From Oscillospiraceae bacterium (GTDB lineage Bacteria; Bacillota; Clostridia; Oscillospirales; Ruminococcaceae), in NCBI GenBank assembly GCA_019416775.1, contig DXWR01000248.1, positions 1-12,790 of the forward strand: 12,790 bases of DNA, in the 5' to 3' direction. Every line of letters begins with the position of its first letter. Position 1 is the stretch's first letter. The position numbers and the translations under genes were made by a program. This document shows, piece by piece, positions 5,792 through 12,589 of the stretch. The notes beneath the pieces were generated by a model. It ran no database searches. It was not told where the DNA came from and was given only the letters and a program-made list of their open reading frames with translations.

Positions 5792-7876
5792 ATGAGCAAT
5801 GTAGCAGAAATTTTCGGCAGCATGGTGTTCAACGACCAGGTGATGCAGGAGCGTCTGCCCAAGAATACCTACAAAGCGCTGAAGAAAACCATTCAGGACG
5901 GCACGCCGCTGGACATTGATCTGGCCAATGTGGTAGCTCATTCCATGAAGGATTGGGCCATTGAAAAGGGATGCACCCACTTCACCCATTGGTTCCAGCC
6001 CATGACCGGCATCACCGCCGAAAAGCACGACAGCTTTATCAATCCGGTAGAGGGAGGCCGGGTGCTGCTGAACTTCTCCGGCAAAGAATTGGTGCGGGGC
6101 GAACCCGACGCATCTTCCTTCCCCTCCGGCGGATTGCGGGCCACCTTTGAAGCCCGGGGCTACACCGCTTGGGATCCCTCTTCCTACGCTTTCATCAAGC
6201 AGAACACCCTTTGCATTCCCACTGCGTTCTGCTCCTACACCGGCGAAGCGCTGGACAAAAAGACTCCTTTGCTCCGCTCCATGGAAGCCATCAATAAGCA
6301 GGCACTCAGGGTGCTGAAGCTGTTTGGTTCCGACGCCACCCGGGTAGTGTCCACCGTGGGTCCGGAACAGGAATATTTCCTCATTGATGAAAAGGTGTAC
6401 AAACAAAGAAAAGATTTGATCTACACCGGCCGCACCCTGTTCGGCGCTCCCACTCCCAAGGGACAGGAACTGGAAGACCATTATTTCGGCGCCATCAAGG
6501 ATCGGGTTGCGGATTACATGGCGGATCTGGATCAGGAGCTCTGGAAACTGGGCGTTCTGGCCAAGACCAAGCACAACGAAGTAGCTCCGGCACAGCACGA
6601 GCTGGCTCCCATCTTCAGCATCACCAACGTGGCCACCGACCACAACCAGCTCACCATGGAAATGATGCAGAAGGTGGCCAAGCGCCACGGCTTGGTTTGC
6701 CTGCTTCACGAAAAACCCTTTGAGGGCATCAACGGTTCCGGCAAACACAACAACTGGTCTATTTCCACCAACACCGGTGTCAACCTGATCGATCCCGGCG
6801 AAACCCCGGCAGAAAATGCACAGTTCTTGCTGTTCTTGGTGGCTGTCATTAAGGCTGTGGATGAATATCAAGATCTGATGCGGATTTCTGTGGCCAGTGC
6901 CGGCAATGACCACCGTTTGGGCGCCAACGAAGCGCCTCCGGCCATCATCTCCATCTTCCTGGGTGACGAGCTCACCGAAATTCTCAACTGCATCGAAGAA
7001 GGCCGGGTATACCAGGGCCGCGACATGGGTGATATGGAACTGGGCGTAGATCTGCTGCCCAAGTTCCCCAAGGACAACACCGACCGCAACCGGACCTCTC
7101 CCTTTGCCTTCACCGGCAATAAGTTTGAATTCCGGATGCTGGGCAGCGCTGCTTCCATCAGCGGCGCCAACGTGGTGCTGAATACTGCTGTGGCAAAGGA
7201 ATTGGATGAGTTTGCCACCGTTTTGGAAAATGCAGAGGACTTCACTGCGGCTCTGAACGATTTGATCCGCAAGACCATCAAGGAACACGATCGGATCATC
7301 TTCAACGGCAACGGTTATTCCGATGAATGGCAGGAAGAAGCAGCCAAGCGTGGTTTGCTGAACCTGCGCACCACTGTGGATGCAGAAAAGACCTTCTTCC
7401 AGCCCAAAAATGTGGAACTGTTCACCAAGTACGGTGTCTATACTGAAAACGAGATGAAGTCCCACTATGAAATCAAGTTGGAGACCTACTCCAAGGTGCT
7501 GAACATTGAAGCATTGACTACTTTGAACATGGCCCGGAAAGACATTTTGCCCGCTGTAAATAAGTACGTCAAGCAGCTTTCGGAATCCCTGTTGAACAAA
7601 AAGCAGCTTGGAATTGAAGCCGGCACGGTGTTGGAAGAAGAACTGATTAAGAAGCTCAGCGCCTTGTGTGACCGCTGCTATGAAGCGACCAACAAGCTGG
7701 AAGAAATGATGGATCGCGTTCCTACGGAGGATATTCTTACCGAAGCGGAATACTATAAGGATAATATTCTGCCCGGGATGGATGCTGTGCGTGAACCGGC
7801 GGATCTGATGGAGCAGTTCTGCGACGAAGACGTTTGGCCCTTCCCCACCTACGGCAAACTGCTGTTTAGTGTGTAA
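5792..7876 (+). CDS. glnA: Glutamine synthetase type III
   Basis: A 694-aa type III (GlnN-class) glutamine synthetase, which joins ammonia to glutamate using ATP. The length is normal for this class (about 700) and well above type I (about 450-470). Motifs include GPEQEYFLID (190-199, metal-binding Glu), KTKHNEVAPAQHE (258-270), and HEKPFEGINGSGKHNNWS (306-323), which carries the glycine-rich glutamate-binding loop and ATP/metal ligands. ASAGNDHRLGANEAPPA (about 366-382) holds the substrate arginine region. The C-terminal third (about 490-694) is the extra helical part of type III enzymes. GGAGG lies 9 bases before the ATG. It is divergent from the glutamate synthase operon, with which it forms the GS-GOGAT cycle, and is followed by a terminator, so it is probably monocistronic. 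Control is probably through the P1 attenuator and possibly P2. Also called glnN in some genomes. Confidence 0.97.
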   Translation: MSNVAEIFGSMVFNDQVMQERLPKNTYKALKKTIQDGTPLDIDLANVVAHSMKDWAIEKGCTHFTHWFQPMTGITAEKHDSFINPVEGGRVLLNFSGKELVRGEPDASSFPSGGLRATFEARGYTAWDPSSYAFIKQNTLCIPTAFCSYTGEALDKKTPLLRSMEAINKQALRVLKLFGSDATRVVSTVGPEQEYFLIDEKVYKQRKDLIYTGRTLFGAPTPKGQELEDHYFGAIKDRVADYMADLDQELWKLGVLAKTKHNEVAPAQHELAPIFSITNVATDHNQLTMEMMQKVAKRHGLVCLLHEKPFEGINGSGKHNNWSISTNTGVNLIDPGETPAENAQFLLFLVAVIKAVDEYQDLMRISVASAGNDHRLGANEAPPAIISIFLGDELTEILNCIEEGRVYQGRDMGDMELGVDLLPKFPKDNTDRNRTSPFAFTGNKFEFRMLGSAASISGANVVLNTAVAKELDEFATVLENAEDFTAALNDLIRKTIKEHDRIIFNGNGYSDEWQEEAAKRGLLNLRTTVDAEKTFFQPKNVELFTKYGVYTENEMKSHYEIKLETYSKVLNIEALTTLNMARKDILPAVNKYVKQLSESLLNKKQLGIEAGTVLEEELIKKLSALCDRCYEATNKLEEMMDRVPTEDILTEAEYYKDNILPGMDAVREPADLMEQFCDEDVWPFPTYGKLLFSV

Positions 7877-7900
7877 ATTTCCTTTCTCCTGAAATCAATC

Positions 7901-7942
7901 AAAAAGCGAGGCTTTTCCCATTGCGGAGAAGCCCCGTTTTTT
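7901..7942. terminator. Bidirectional terminator between glnA and aguB
   Basis: CG+GGCTTTTCC (7907-7908, 7910-7918) pairs with GGAGAAGCC+CG (7925-7933, 7935-7936), with one mismatch and one T-G pair. Six T follow on the plus strand (7937-7942) and five A precede (7901-7905), giving U-tracts in both directions. It ends glnA and can stop read-through from aguB. Confidence 0.75.
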
Positions 7943-7959
7943 ATGCCTGAAACATCAAA

Positions 7960-7985
7960 CCCGCCGGGAAGGACTTCCCAGCGGG
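7960..7985 (-). terminator. Hairpin after aguB, probable terminator
   Basis: CCCGC+GGGAAG (7960-7964, 7966-7971) pairs with CTTCCC+GCGGG (7974-7979, 7981-7985), 11 bp with one mismatched pair and a two-base loop (or a larger loop in practice). It lies 20 bases after the aguB stop. Only three U follow on the minus strand, so termination may depend on the next hairpin as well. Confidence 0.5.
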
Positions 7986-8004
7986 CAATGTTTGGAATGA
8001 AAGG

Positions 8005-8880
8005 TTATTTTGTAATGGCGCCGTACATTTCCGGTCGCCGGTCCCGGAATACACCCCAGCTCATCCGCAGCTCTTGGTTCTCTTGGGGATGGATTTCCGC
8101 CAGCAGGATTTCTTCCTGATTCCGGCTTCCTTGCGCCAGAATTTTTCCGGTGGCGTCGGTGAGGAAGGAGGAGCCATAGAAGGTCAGGGAAGAGGACTGG
8201 TGGTTGTTGTCCTCTGTCGGGGTCACCGTTTCGGTGCCAACTCGGTTGGCGGCAATCACCGGCACCAGATTGGCGGCGCTGTGTCCCTGCATACACCGCT
8301 GCCAGTGGGGCATACTGTCGGTTTCCAGAATGGGTTCGGAACCGATGGCGGTGGGGTAGAGCAGCACCTGGGCCCCCATGAGCGCCATGCACCGGGCCGC
8401 TTCCGGGAACCACTGGTCCCAGCAAATGCCTACGCCGATCCGGCCCACCGCAGTATCCCATACCCGGAATCCGGTGTTGCCGGGAGTGAAGTAGAACTTT
8501 TCTTGGTAGAAGTGGTCGTCGGGGATGTGGGTTTTCCGGTAAATTCCCAGGATGCTGCCGTCGGCGTCGATCACGGCCACGGTGTTGTAAAGGCTCAGCC
8601 CGTCCTTTTCATAAAAGCTCACCGGCAGCACCACGCCCAGCTCTTTGGCTAAGGGGCGCAGCGCCTGTACGGCGGGATTTTCTTCCAAGGGAGTAGCATA
8701 GGAATAGAGGTCGTAGTTTTTTTCCTGACAGAAATACCAATGCTCAAACAGCTCCGGCAGCAGGATCAGTTTGGCTCCCTTTTGGGCAGCCTGTCGGACC
8801 ATGGCCAGGGCGGTGGATAAGTTTTCTTCCGGAGAACGGTTGCAGCGCATTTGAATGGCGGCAGCCAGATAAGAATTCAT
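8005..8880 (-). CDS. aguB: N-carbamoylputrescine amidase (nitrilase superfamily)
   Basis: A 291-aa carbon-nitrogen hydrolase. The catalytic triad of the nitrilase fold is visible: Glu43 in LLPELFEHWYF, Lys116 in YRKTHIPD, and Cys153 in GVGICWDQWFPEAARC. The block YQEKFYFTPGNTGFRVWDT, then GRIGVGICWDQWFPEAARC, then LLYPTAIGSEP, is very close to the AguB family. AguB converts N-carbamoylputrescine to putrescine, CO2 and ammonia in the agmatine deiminase route. The length is normal. The usual partner aguA (agmatine deiminase) and other polyamine genes are not in this window. The ATG has AAAGGA about 10 bases upstream. Its own promoter lies at 8913-8941. A related omega-amidase or other amide hydrolase is possible but less likely given the motif match. 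Confidence 0.88.
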   Translation of the reverse strand: MNSYLAAAIQMRCNRSPEENLSTALAMVRQAAQKGAKLILLPELFEHWYFCQEKNYDLYSYATPLEENPAVQALRPLAKELGVVLPVSFYEKDGLSLYNTVAVIDADGSILGIYRKTHIPDDHFYQEKFYFTPGNTGFRVWDTAVGRIGVGICWDQWFPEAARCMALMGAQVLLYPTAIGSEPILETDSMPHWQRCMQGHSAANLVPVIAANRVGTETVTPTEDNNHQSSSLTFYGSSFLTDATGKILAQGSRNQEEILLAEIHPQENQELRMSWGVFRDRRPEMYGAITK

Positions 8881-8910
8881 AGCGATCCCATCCTTTCGAC
8901 GGTGTTTTTC

Positions 8911-9126
8911 TTATTGTAACATATCTTCCGGCAAAGGGCAAATCACCTGCCGGTTTTCAGGAAAAGGTTCCCTGTTTGGAAAACGGAGTCCGGAACCGTT
9001 GTTGCCCTTTACGCTTACCGGGATGGCCCGGTAGCTCAGCTGCTCCATGCCGGTAAAGTTGGACACATAGTAGTCGCTGTCGAAAATGGCAGTGGTGGAG
9101 ACGGTCTCTCCCACGCCAAAGGGCAC
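8911..9126 (-). pseudogene. Short reading frame, probably a 5'-truncated remnant of unknown function
   Basis: A 71-codon frame from a GTG at 9126, with no ribosome site before it. The frame stays open upstream to a stop at 9172-9174 inside an inverted repeat, and the extra codons read naturally (RNYTYPVPFGVGE), so the visible part looks like the tail of a longer protein cut off by the hairpin region. The composition (FDSDYYVSNFTGMEQLSYRA, then PNREPFPENRQVICPLP) looks protein-like, but I do not recognise a family. No membrane segment or metal motif. The aguB promoter lies at and beyond its 3' end, and its stop is 30 bases before aguB. It could also be a real small gene or chance. Confidence 0.3.
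8913..8941 (-). promoter_or_regulatory. Promoter of aguB
   Basis: On the minus strand, TTGCCC (8941-8936), a 17-base spacer and TACAAT (8918-8913), matching four and five of six consensus bases. Transcription would begin near 8906, about 25 bases before the aguB ATG. It overlaps the end of the short frame upstream. Confidence 0.6.
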
Positions 9127-9159
9127 AGGGTATGTGTAATTTCTCTTTTCACAGCAAAG

Positions 9160-9191
9160 CCCCTGATGTATTTATTTTCCTACATCAGGGG
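9160..9191. repeat. Perfect 11-bp inverted repeat (hairpin)
   Basis: CCCCTGATGTA (9160-9170) and TACATCAGGGG (9181-9191) flank a 10-base A/T-rich loop. Neither side has a convincing T-tract, so a strong terminator is unlikely. It may end helicase transcripts weakly, or be the end of a mobile or repeated element. It lies where the short frame at 8911 loses its 5' end. Confidence 0.6.
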
Positions 9192-9333
9192 GTTGTCTAC
9201 GGTCTGTTTTTGCTGGTTTGGTACAACTTCGCACAGGATCAGAACAGTAAGGGCGCTTTCCGGTCCAGTGCAGCGGCGGAAATTCTTTGATGGTGGACCT
9301 TGATTTGAATGCAAACGTGATGGATTCCTCCAT
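9172..9333 (-). CDS. Candidate 53-aa reading frame directly after the helicase gene
   Basis: A minus-strand ATG at 9333 lies three bases after the helicase stop and opens a 53-codon frame ending at TAA 9172-9174. A weak AGGA lies 8 bases before the ATG, within the helicase end. The product starts MEESITFAFKSRS and contains FPPLHWTGKRPYCSDPVRSC and a basic tail. I know no family for it. The other minus frame over the same bases reads KNFRRC, echoing the helicase tail KDFRRC, so the stretch may be decayed sequence rather than a gene. Low confidence. Confidence 0.2.
   Translation of the reverse strand: MEESITFAFKSRSTIKEFPPLHWTGKRPYCSDPVRSCTKPAKTDRRQPPDVGK
9270..9288. repeat. Imperfect direct repeat, copy 1 (outside the helicase gene)
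   Basis: Bases 9270-9288 match 9394-9412 at 18 of 19 positions (only 9284 T versus 9408 C), at a spacing of 124 bases. The second copy encodes the KDFRRC end of the helicase-nuclease. The similarity does not visibly extend far to either side. Confidence 0.5.
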
Positions 9334-9336
9334 TTG

Positions 9337-12219
9337 CTATTTCCTACAATAAAAACGGAAATCGCATTCGGCGCAGGTTTTGGGATTGTTGGCGCAGCGG
9401 CGGAAATCCTTTTTCATGATTTTGTGCACCGTATCGTCAAACACCGAGATCGTTCCCTGTACCTCTGATTTGGTATACGGAAAGGTAATGGTCGGCGTTC
9501 CGTTCTCTTCTCCGGTATAGTAAAGGTGCATTTTGCTTACCTTTTTTCCGGTACGCTCTTCCACCAGGTGGGCGTAGACATGAAGCTGCCGCCGGTACCG
9601 CTCCAGCTGATCCCGGTCTTTGTCCATGACAGGCTTGCGCTGCGATTTGAAATCGACGATTTCCACGGTGTCACCTTCCCCGCGAATCAGGTCCACCTTG
9701 CCCTCCATGATGTAGTCCGGCTCCACAAGAGATACATCCACCTCAGCCTGTTGAATCACAGACCAGTTGCCGTGCTGCCGGTCTACATAGCGCAGCACCT
9801 GCTTTAAGGCGGCTTCCCGTTGGGGAGCGGCAAGATAGGAATGTTGGCTTTGGGACAGGGACATATAATTGGCATCAAACCAACGGCTGACGTTTTCCTC
9901 GGTAATGGTTTGTTCCTCATGGCGCAGGGCGGCACGATGGATGTCTTCAATTGTCTCATGAACCAAGGTACCGAAGAGCATCCCGCTTTCGCGAACCGGC
10001 ATAAAGCCCAATTCTTTATAGAGTTTATACTGCAAAGAGCAGGTTTCGTACACAGCGATATGGGAGGTAAAGGAATAGGTGTTTTTGATGTTCACGCTCT
10101 TGATCGGTTTAAAATGAAATTCACTGATCTCAAACTCCGGGCTGAAAACGGACGGCAGTTCCCCGTAAATTTCCTTAAAATATTTGCTGGGGGACCGCTT
10201 GCTCTCGTTGCAGGTCAAAACCAGCAGATCCTGTGCACGGGAAAAAGCGGTATAGTAGAGCCGCCAAAAATCAAAATATTTTGTGACCTCATAGGGCTCA
10301 AAAGCCTGGCGCTTAAAATATCGCTCCTCAATCCGGATCATCAAATCCTTTGTGTTTTTCCGGGGATAATTTCCCAAGGAGTCTACCATCACAATGGGAA
10401 ATTCCATTCCCTTGGATTGGTGAATGGTGAGAAACGACACACAGCCGCTGGGAGCGTATTCCGAATCGTCTTCATATTCTGCAATTCCGCCATCAATGAG
10501 CAGACGAAGGTACTGATTAAAAAGTATTTCCGTATTGTGTTCGATACGCCGTTTTCCACGATACTCCTTGGCATCCAAAACATCGATATGGTGGAGATAT
10601 TCATATTTCCCGATGATTTGTGTCAGCTTGGCCAAATTCCGGGCCGGCCGGATGTCTACTACACCCACATCCATCTCCGTATCCAGAATTCCGGCGAAAG
10701 GTTGAAACTGAAAAAGCTGATACATCAAACCACAATAAGCGTAATCCGTGGTGCCGGTCAGATGCAAATGATTTTCGCCGCAATGATGTATCCAGTTTCG
10801 CAGATCGGAATACTCCGGTTGCGCCAGATACTCGTTTGCCAACCGAATACAGCTTTGATAGTAGCTTCGGCATCCAGACTGCAGGAAGGTATAGTCGTCG
10901 TTTTCCAAGCCTTGTACATAACGTGGAAATAGAAGCATGAGACATCCAAGGGCAAGCCGTATTTCCTCCCGCTGGAAAAACAGATCCGACCGGGGCGAAT
11001 AAACGTTAATGTGATTCTCTTCCAGAAAATGGGCCAGTGCCTTCACTCTGGAATTCTTCACAGATTGAAAGAGAAACGCAATCTGATTATAGTCCGTGAG
11101 TTTCCCGGAGGCTTTTAACTCATGGATAAAATGCAGAATGTTTTCATGCCATTGCTCTTCCTCGTTCACACTGGACAGCTTCACCACTGCGGGACTTTTC
11201 AAGGTGCTTTTTTCATGCGGCTCAATTTTTTTATGATACCGAAAGCGATCCCATTGAAACTTAAATTTGGCGCCGTCGGTTGTCATCATCCACCTATTGT
11301 AAAAGTCAACGATATCACTGTTGGAACGATAGTTGATCACAAGTGGTATAATGCGGCATTCTCCCTCCGGAAACTTCTGAGGAAACTCCAGAATATTTCG
11401 AATTGTCGCTCCGCGGAAACGGTATAAGCCCTGGTCATCGTCGCCGACAACACAGATATTCTTGCGGTCTCCGGCCAGGAGGAAGATCATTTGCTCTTGA
11501 ATGTAGTTTGTGTCCTGGTATTCATCCACCATGATGTGCGTAATGTTGGAACGCAATTCCTCCAGTATGTCCGGATGATGTTGGAGCAAATAATAAGCTT
11601 CGATTTGAATGGAAGAAAAATCCATGAGATTGCCTTCGGTCAGAATTTCATGATATTCCTTCAGTATTCTGCCCAGCGCCGCAATCGAAGGATCAGGGTC
11701 AAGCATCAGCTCCTCCGGCGCAACGAGTTCCTCGGAGAGGTTGTTGACATAGTTACAGATCGCCTGCGACTGTTTCCATGCGCCGTCATTTGGAAGTACG
11801 GCCGTAATTTCTGGGAGATTCCGAAACCGATATATGTTTTGGAACACCATATACTGCTGGTCAAAGGCATCCAACAGGCGATAATTCCTGCGCAGCCTTG
11901 TAAATTCCAAATGATCCTTCAAAATGCGTAAGCAAAGGGAATGAAAGGTGCCCACATACATTTCATTGATGTTCACTCCAATGCCTCGATTGGACAGCTC
12001 GTTGGTAATTCGGGTTATCAACTCTTTGGCAGCTTTTTCTGTAAAAGTTGCAATAAAAATATTTTCCGGCTTTACGCCGCATTCTTGGATCAAGTAGATG
12101 ACCCTTTGAACCAGGGTATAGGTTTTGCCGGTTCCTGGTCCCGCCGTGATAAGAACAGGCCCATTTGCCGCTGTAATTGCCTCTCTCTGGCTTTCATTGG
12201 CATTTCCGAAATGAAACAT
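9337..12219 (-). CDS. UvrD-like superfamily 1 helicase fused to a RecB/Cas4-like Fe-S nuclease
   Basis: A 960-aa helicase-nuclease. Helicase motifs in order: Walker A AGPGTGKT (26-33), TFTEKAAKEL (58-67), VDEYQD (231-236), GDDDQGLYRFRGA (259-271), INYRSN (295-300), SFLTIHQSKGMEFP (595-608) and YYTAFSRAQ (655-663). From about 717 a nuclease domain follows: SFTSHIAVYETCSLQYKLYK with C727, GTLVHETIED (750-759), GKVDLI (D843) and VEIVDFKSQ (D856, K858), then QLERYRRQLHVYA. C949-x2-C952-x5-C958 with C727 gives the four-cysteine Fe-S set of AddB and Cas4. All catalytic residues are present, so it should be an ATP-driven 3'-5' translocase that cuts DNA. There is no AddB or other partner in the window. 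The ATG at 12219 is the only start possible, since an in-frame stop lies 36 bases upstream; AAAGGA is 13 bases away, a little far. The gene reads AT-richer than the nitrogen genes, suggesting acquisition. Role in repair or phage defence is open. Confidence 0.9.
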   Translation of the reverse strand: MFHFGNANESQREAITAANGPVLITAGPGTGKTYTLVQRVIYLIQECGVKPENIFIATFTEKAAKELITRITNELSNRGIGVNINEMYVGTFHSLCLRILKDHLEFTRLRRNYRLLDAFDQQYMVFQNIYRFRNLPEITAVLPNDGAWKQSQAICNYVNNLSEELVAPEELMLDPDPSIAALGRILKEYHEILTEGNLMDFSSIQIEAYYLLQHHPDILEELRSNITHIMVDEYQDTNYIQEQMIFLLAGDRKNICVVGDDDQGLYRFRGATIRNILEFPQKFPEGECRIIPLVINYRSNSDIVDFYNRWMMTTDGAKFKFQWDRFRYHKKIEPHEKSTLKSPAVVKLSSVNEEEQWHENILHFIHELKASGKLTDYNQIAFLFQSVKNSRVKALAHFLEENHINVYSPRSDLFFQREEIRLALGCLMLLFPRYVQGLENDDYTFLQSGCRSYYQSCIRLANEYLAQPEYSDLRNWIHHCGENHLHLTGTTDYAYCGLMYQLFQFQPFAGILDTEMDVGVVDIRPARNLAKLTQIIGKYEYLHHIDVLDAKEYRGKRRIEHNTEILFNQYLRLLIDGGIAEYEDDSEYAPSGCVSFLTIHQSKGMEFPIVMVDSLGNYPRKNTKDLMIRIEERYFKRQAFEPYEVTKYFDFWRLYYTAFSRAQDLLVLTCNESKRSPSKYFKEIYGELPSVFSPEFEISEFHFKPIKSVNIKNTYSFTSHIAVYETCSLQYKLYKELGFMPVRESGMLFGTLVHETIEDIHRAALRHEEQTITEENVSRWFDANYMSLSQSQHSYLAAPQREAALKQVLRYVDRQHGNWSVIQQAEVDVSLVEPDYIMEGKVDLIRGEGDTVEIVDFKSQRKPVMDKDRDQLERYRRQLHVYAHLVEERTGKKVSKMHLYYTGEENGTPTITFPYTKSEVQGTISVFDDTVHKIMKKDFRRCANNPKTCAECDFRFYCRK
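9394..9412. repeat. Imperfect direct repeat, copy 2 (inside the helicase 3' end)
   Basis: Partner of 9270-9288, 18 of 19 bases identical. Here it codes on the minus strand for the KDFRRC stretch just before the Fe-S cysteines. Confidence 0.5.
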
Positions 12220-12303
12220 AGTTTGCTTTACATCCTTTCCCGCAGCTGCATGAACCTATGGTTTTTCAGAAAAGCTTCCATCCTGCCGGCAATACTGCAT
12301 TAG

Positions 12304-12370
12304 AAAATCACTCAAATTCTCGGATACGCCGATGTTTCGTCCGATTTGAACTATCCTGATCGGTGATTTT
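12304..12370 (-). promoter_or_regulatory. Long foldable leader element before the helicase gene
   Basis: Nested inverted repeats: AAAATCAC (12304-12311) with GTGATTTT (12363-12370), TCAAAT (12312-12317) with ATTTGA (12344-12349), and CGGA (12321-12324) with TCCG (12340-12343). That is 18 pairs in nested order, with a 13-base bulge on one side. It lies within the roughly 190-base untranslated leader between promoter and ATG. No U-tract follows, so it is not a terminator; it could affect RNA stability or translation, or be a protein site. Confidence 0.4.
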
Positions 12371-12418
12371 GCTGCCGATGGAAATGTGTTTTCTTTGTAT
12401 GATTTTGTCGTTTTAGTT

Positions 12419-12447
12419 ATCATAACATATCTGATCCCTAATTTCAA
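12419..12447 (-). promoter_or_regulatory. Sigma-A promoter of the helicase-nuclease gene
   Basis: On the minus strand, TTGAAA (12447-12442), a 17-base spacer and TATGAT (12424-12419), each five of six consensus bases. The expected start near 12412 leaves a leader of about 190 bases. This leader carries the fold at 12304-12370. A 71-codon frame in this region (12256-12471) would have its ATG codons at or before the -10 box, so it is not translated from this transcript. I see no gene in 12220-12589. Confidence 0.65.
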
Positions 12448-12556
12448 AGAATACATACCGACACAGCGCAACCAAAGACTACAAAAAATAGAAAAGCAAA
12501 TCGGTTCGTTTCAACAAAATCCACCACGGTGAAAGCAATGGACAAAACCCTTGAAT

Positions 12557-12577
12557 CCGGCGGGTTTCATCCGCTGG
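12557..12577 (-). terminator. Weak hairpin after the partial gene at the window end
   Basis: On the minus strand CCAGCGG (12577-12571) pairs with CCGCCGG (12563-12557) with one mismatch around a 7-base loop, 12 bases after the stop of the partial gene. The run of four U comes only about 9 bases later, so termination is uncertain. Confidence 0.35.
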
Positions 12578-12589
12578 CAAACATCCTAA

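Noticed and set aside
5786..7465. A 559-codon minus-strand open frame
   Set aside because: It lies wholly opposite glnA, whose protein is conserved throughout; the reverse frame is a by-product of its codon bias and has no ribosome site or family resemblance.
9820..10932. A 370-codon plus-strand frame
   Set aside because: It is opposite the helicase-nuclease, in which all motifs are intact; no ribosome site or family signal.
12256..12471. A 71-codon minus-strand frame before the helicase
   Set aside because: Its start codons lie in or upstream of the -10 box of a good promoter, there is no ribosome site, and the stretch forms a nested hairpin, so it is better explained as leader.
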